This document shows positions 59,548-64,000 of a DNA stretch of 64,000 bases, piece after piece. The position numbers were made by a program, and so were the translations under genes. Source of the DNA: Phaeosaccion multiseriatum (lineage: Eukaryota > Ochrophyta, other classes). The stretch's first letter is position 1. Each line of letters starts with the position of its first letter. The notes beneath the pieces are model-generated. The model worked only from the letters and a program-made list of their open reading frames with translations, had not been told where the DNA came from and ran no database searches. Location: contig OZ218952.1 of the NCBI GenBank assembly GCA_965112735.1, forward strand, positions 5,704,001 through 5,768,000, in the 5' to 3' direction.

Positions 59548-60741
59548 TTAAAGTGAGCCCTCAGCGAGAGGTGAAGGCTCAGACTCTGGCTCCCCGACCT
59601 CTTCCTCCGCCTCCACCTCCGCCCCCTCCCTTCCCTCCTCCTCCTGCTGCTGCTGCTGCTGCTGCTGGTGGTCCTTCTTTTCGAGCTCCTGCTGTAGCTC
59701 TTCGTCCCCCTCAATCTCCTCCAAAAACTCGCTGAATTCTCGCTCCTGGGCGTCCTCCTGCTTTCGCTCGGCTGCTGCTGCTGCACCACGCTTCGGCCCT
59801 CCTCCTCCTCCTCCTCCTCCTCCCACCGCCAGCCTCTTGCGTCTCTTACCACCCTTCGACCCCTTGAGCGGCTTCACCAGCAGCACGTCTGGAGGGTCCC
59901 TGCTTAGTGCGCAGCGGTGCTCGTCGGAGAGGAGGTTGGATGCCGTGATATCGTACCCTAGAACGCTGTCCCCAGCCTGCAACACATGGCCCAGATGTGT
60001 TGTGGTTAATGCAGTCTCGTCATTCACCCCAAAGTCCTTTTCCCTCGCCACTTCTGCGTCTGCCAGGGAGTACTTGGCTGTCCGTGACGGCGCCTCCCCA
60101 TTACTCGTGCCAGCACCTTCTCTGTCGCGGCGCTCCACATCGAGGACTACATACTCAACCAAGCGATTGGCGGTCATGACGGGGGAGAAGGGCGACCTCC
60201 AGAACCGCTCCGCCGTCAAGTCTGCCGTCTCCAATGTGACGGGGTCCAGGAGCTTAATCACGGAGGAGATTTGAGACACGAGCACGAGGCGGCCCTGCAG
60301 CTTTGTCCCCGCTGCTTTCGGCAAGATCAAGAGGTCCAGACGACACAGCGGCACCATCTCGACTGCGATGGTGAGCTTTTGGTTGGCTGCAATGTAGTGC
60401 ATGGCATTCATTCGTGCATTGAGCAGCAGCAACACAAAAGAGTTAACAGATGCGGTGAGCGGGCTGGAGCAAGGGGGGCTTCCCGACCCAAGACAGACAG
60501 ACACACAGCTTCCCCACCACCGTCTCACCTATGTTGGAGTGATTGTCGGCCGATACCAGCTTCACCGAGCGCTTCGTCCTACACGGCGTGACACTGCAAA
60601 GCCACTCCGTGAAGATATTCGCGTGTTTGTGCTGCGAGAAGTAGAAGTCCATGCCGTCTTTGAACGCCTCGAGATTTATGCAGTGGTTGTGCGCATTGTC
60701 TCTGCTCGACGGAGAGTGAGGGAGAGTGTGAGGGTGAGGGA

Positions 60742-60794
<53 letters not shown>

Positions 60795-61761
60795 AGAGGG
60801 AGAGGGTGAGGGAGAGGGTGAGGGAGAGGGTGAGGGAGAGGGTGAGGGTGAGGGAGAGGGTGAGGGTGAGGGTGAGGGTGAGGGAGAGGGTGAGGGTGAG
60901 GGTGAGGGAGAGGGTGAGGGTGAGGGTGAGGATCAATGTCAGGGTCAGGACCAAAGTCAGGGTACGGTTGAGCTCCTCCTCCCCCTTACCTGATTATCTG
61001 CTGCTCCAGAAGGTAGAAGGTCTTCTTGTGCTCTACCCGCTGTCGAACCTGACCAACACACCAGATTAGACGATGGTGAGCGAGTGTCCGCCTTTGCCAG
61101 CCAAGCACACCACGCACAACCCCGTCATCTGCATACCTGCACAAGAGCCCTCCACGTCTGGTTTGTAAACTCTGCATTACATTCAGGGCATTGCTGATTC
61201 TCTTCCACAAACTCAATTAGCACGTCCTCCTGGTCTCGAACAGACAATCGAACTTTCATTCTACGGCAATGCGGCTCCGTCCAAATGAAGGCCGCATCTA
61301 AGAGAGGGAGAGCAGTAAGAGGCGAGTAGGGGGGAGTCGTAAGAGCAAGAGGCGATAAGAGGGGGGTCCCTCCTCTTCTTTGGGGCGCACAGACCTGACA
61401 GAGCCAGCTTCTTTAGGCCTGGGATCTTCTTGAGGCACAGGGTCAGAAGCTCCGGGCTCTCTCGCTCACACCTCACCCAGGAGTTGTTGTGTTGCCAACG
61501 CTCACAGGTCCTACATTGATGGAGTATCAGGCCCTACGAAGAGTAGAGACAAAGGGCGGCACAGGGACCAAGGTCAGCTCGATATCGTACCACTTGAAGC
61601 TGAAGCATGTTTTCACCCACCTTGATCTTCGGGCTGTTCTGGTGAAGCACCCCGTCCTCTTTGCTGTTGCTACTGCTCACACAACTGGGGCACATGTTAA
61701 ACTCGTTGGCCGTAATCGCCATGCCGCACAGGCAGCAGGAAATGGTTGCCAAGTTGGTCAT
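59548..61761 (-). CDS. NMD3: 60S ribosomal export protein NMD3
   Basis: Six minus-strand exons (61621-61761, 61395-61533, 61137-61297, 60990-61048, 60529-60701, 59548-60386) encode 503 residues, the normal size. The N terminus has the paired CxxC fingers CCLCG, MCPSC, CRTCERW and CPEC. Conserved blocks are LLTLCLKKIPGLKKLALSDA, FIWTEPHCRRMKV, EHKKTFYLLEQQ, DFYFSQHKHANIF, VPLCRLDLLILP, SSVIKLLDPVTLETADL, FWRSPF, THLGHVLQAGDSVLGYD and FSEFLEEIEGD. NMD3 binds the new 60S subunit and supplies the nuclear export signal for Crm1. The C terminus is Glu/Gln-rich with (CTG)n-encoded glutamines. The intron 60702-60989 is largely a GGTGAG repeat. Its stop codon is 56 bp from that of FHIP. Confidence 0.96.
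60715..60940. repeat. (GGTGAG/GGAGAG)n intronic repeat
   Basis: About 38 hexamers of GGTGAG interspersed with GGAGAG fill most of the NMD3 intron at 60702-60989. On the coding (minus) strand this is CTCACC/CTCTCC, a long pyrimidine-rich tract leading to the acceptor side. Confidence 0.95.
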
Positions 61762-62177
61762 TGTGGGTGATTTGGAGAAGGGCCGTCAGGCAGCTCCTTG
61801 AGGTCCTCGCACGGCAGCCGCTCCTTCCAGTGACAGCACGTCCGATGCACTCCGAGTAACGGAGTAGGTAGTGGGGAGCGGAGTCGGAAAGCGGAGCGGA
61901 GGTGGGGAGAAAAGCAAATGAGTTTAGCCCGCCAAGCGCCGAAATATGTCAACAAATTGAGTTTTAGTTTCAATTCATGACACATCCCTCCTCATTCTCG
62001 AGTAGTCCTCGTAGTACGACGTAGGGGAGAACAAACAGCAGCTCTGCTTCTGTAGAAGAAGAGGAACCGGAATGGTTCTCTTCTCCTTCCTGCCTGTGTA
62101 TGCTAAAGAGGCGGGTGTGAGGAGCAAGCCATCTCTCTAAGGAGGGCTCTTCGAGCTTCCCTCTCAACGAGCGAACC
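61762..62177. promoter_or_regulatory. Divergent promoter region, NMD3 / Exo84
   Basis: This 416-bp gap between opposed start codons is rather AT-richer than its surroundings near 61930-61985. No clear core promoter motif. Confidence 0.4.
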
Positions 62178-64000
62178 ATGGGGGAATCCCGTACCAAGCT
62201 GCTGTCGAATCACCACCACCAGCGCCGGTGGCTGCAGTCTGTCAATGATGCAGGTGCGTCGTGTCGCTGGAAGACCAAGCACACACGTGCTTGTTCGGTG
62301 ATGTGCAACGAAACAACCTCCCTACCTTGCCTTCCTCCTCTCCAGACATGGTGCAGTTCTTTGGCGACGACCAGTTCGACGCCAACGACTATACAAGGGC
62401 CTTCTTTGAGCGGAACGAAGCGGCCAAGGCAGACGCTCGGTGCAGCGAGCTGGGAGAACTAAAGCGGCAGACGGAGGAGGTCAGTAGAAACTGCTGGACC
62501 AGGGGTTGGTGTCCGCTGTGGCGCTGAGTAATAGCCATTGCTGTTGTTATTGTTACCATCTCTCCAGGCTCTGCGAAAGGAGGTGGTGCTGAACTATAGG
62601 ACATTCATGCACGCCACTGAACAAATTCAGAGCATGGAGGGCGACATCGACACTCTAAAGGTACGGACGTTCCCTTGGGCCTTCAGTCTCTGTAGCTTGT
62701 TTGCTCCCTCGAGAGCATGCTCTCAATTTGCCACATACGGTCTCACTTGGTGTTGGCGTGTTCTGCAGTCGCTATTGGGCTCTGCGCAAGGCACCCTTGA
62801 CGCCTTCCGGGACGTCCGCTTCGTGCCTCCCGCCGACAAGGACCGGCCCAAGATGGGGGGCTGGAAGGACGCCAACGGTACGAGCTGCACTTTGCTCCAA
62901 GAAAGCCTCATGCTTGCCTTGTCGCCGCTTCTCTTTTGTCCTGACCGCTTGCTTCACACCAAACACTCATCTCCTTCTCTCTCCTCTCCCCTGCGAAACC
63001 TCTGGGGGCCGCAGCCGCCGCGCCGCCTGCCGCTGGGGAAACCTCCCCTCGGGGCGGTAGCAGCACCAGTGCTGTGAGCAGCACCAGCCTGTCGCAAGAC
63101 AACAGGGCATCGCTCATGCGAGAGTTTGGCAACTTGCAGCACGGCGGTGGAGAGTTCGGCAAGCTCAAGCCGGGGGCAGGCAGCGTCATTGCCGGAAAGG
63201 GCCGCCTCGAGTCTGCACGAGACCTCAAACTGCCACAGTGGCTCGACAGGGCACCGACAGAGGTTCGTTCGTTTGTTGATCGCTCACGATCCCCGTGTGG
63301 GTGGGAGCAAGGAATACGTTGAGTGGTGCCACTTGCAAACAAATCACCTCGTGATTCGCCTCGGGAACGAATTTATGTGATGCCCTTTGACAGCTGGAGG
63401 AGCTGCTGCTGGAGCGCAAGCACTATGATGCGAATAAGCTGATTTTGAAGGTAAGCCGGGTCATGTGTCCTTCGTGCCATGTGGTAATCATTCACGGCGC
63501 GTACTCCATGTCTACCCCACACAGGTGCGCGAGTTCTCCTCCAACGTGCACAGTGCACGCAACTTGGGGACCATGGTGGGGCAGATCTTCAGCCGAGTGG
63601 AGGAGATGGCCCTTGCGCTTGCCTCTCGGCTGCTGTACGACATCGCTAAATGCAACATGTTCACGGCGTGGGGCTTCAGAGAGCACAAGAAGAACTTTGC
63701 GCTGCTCATCGCCCTCGGCCACGGAGACGCGGCCGCCAGAGCCTTTGCTCAGGTGTGTGTCGTCGTGCTCGTCGTGTCATTTGGGGTCGCCTCTCTTTCC
63801 TTTCGTCGTGTCAATCGTCCCTTCTCTCTTTCCTCTCGCCTTGTCAATTGGGCCCTCCGGTCCTGTCCTTGTTCCGTCGGCCCCGATCTCATGTGAGAGT
63901 GCCCCCCCTTTCTTTCTTCACAGGAGCGCACTTCCCTCATCCGGAGGAGGATGCGCATGGTGGAAGCCAACGCAGACCCTCTGAGCTACGTCTCACAGGT
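62178..64000 (+). CDS. EXO84: Exocyst subunit Exo84 (EXOC8), 3' end outside window
   Basis: Eight exons within the window: 62178-62253, 62346-62479, 62568-62660, 62769-62877, 63015-63262, 63394-63450, 63525-63752, 63924-63998. The donor GT of the last one is the final two bases of the window. The 340 residues start MGESRTKLLS. The Vps51/Exo84-type N-terminal coiled coil is CSELGELKRQTEEALRKEVV followed by NYRTFMHATEQIQSMEGDID. A Ser/Gly-rich spacer leads to LPQWLDRAPTELEELLLERK and HYDANKLILKV, then KNFALLIALGHGDAAARAFA and ERTSLIRRRM. This order matches Exo84, part of the octameric exocyst that tethers secretory vesicles to the plasma membrane. A PH domain normally follows the N-terminal region but is not recognised here. 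Confidence 0.88.

Noticed and set aside
60715-60940. Interstitial telomere repeat
   Set aside because: GGTGAG/GGAGAG does not match TTAGGG- or TTTAGGG-type telomere units, and it lies inside the NMD3 intron.

Overview
This is nuclear DNA from an intron-rich microbial eukaryote. Genes are split by about 100 short GT-AG introns (mostly 70-300 nt), lie close together, and encode eukaryote-only machinery: 60S ribosomal proteins, a Rab GTPase, exocyst, a Doa10-type ubiquitin ligase, the FHIP dynein adaptor, NMD3, and a GPCR-kinase-type kinase. The gene set, GC-rich base composition and abundant purine/pyrimidine microsatellites would fit a stramenopile alga or a similar protist, but no clade-diagnostic marker is present and I do not claim a species. 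Exon structures below were assembled by eye from splice sites and reading phase. For most genes the phases close exactly from ATG to stop.

Layout. 1-3781 (-) multi-RRM RNA-binding protein; 4309-5617 (+) ribosomal protein uL14 (L23); 6082-7443 (+) small BAF-like protein; 7639-9529 (-) Rab7; 9781-12859 (+) protein possibly related to SLF2/FAM178; 13426-16631 (+) RGS-kinase of GRK type; 17159-18934 (-) leucine-rich-repeat protein; 19208-25045 (+) UPF1-like helicase with an RS tail; 25046-27255 gene-poor stretch with a tRNA-Pro-like sequence and a possible transposase remnant; 27256-34067 (+) Doa10/MARCHF6 E3 ligase; 34283-36533 (-) MYG1; 36655-38099 (+) ribosomal protein eL13; 38352-45199 (-) 2,125-residue coiled-coil orphan; 45239-53480 accessory island; 53754-55988 (-) RHD3/Sey1-like GTPase; 56167-59491 (+) FHIP; 59548-61761 (-) NMD3; 62178-64000 (+) Exo84, running off the right edge.

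The accessory island (about 45.2-53.5 kb) is built from two copies of one foldback element in opposite orientation, a tRNA-Ser(GCT) gene with an intron, a 0.3-kb duplicated gene fragment present at both ends, a deletion derivative of a Ty3/gypsy element carrying integrase plus a chromodomain-like tail between two LTRs, a small gene built from three tandem Myb/SANT-like exons, and an about 880-bp CTCA microsatellite.

Outside the island the genes are housekeeping and mostly unrelated in function, but six pairs are arranged head to head with 0.12-0.53 kb between start codons, so shared bidirectional promoters are likely. Loose functional themes are ribosome production and export (uL14, eL13, NMD3), RNA metabolism (RRM protein, UPF1-like helicase), and membrane traffic and ER biology (Rab7, FHIP, Exo84, RHD3-like, Doa10).
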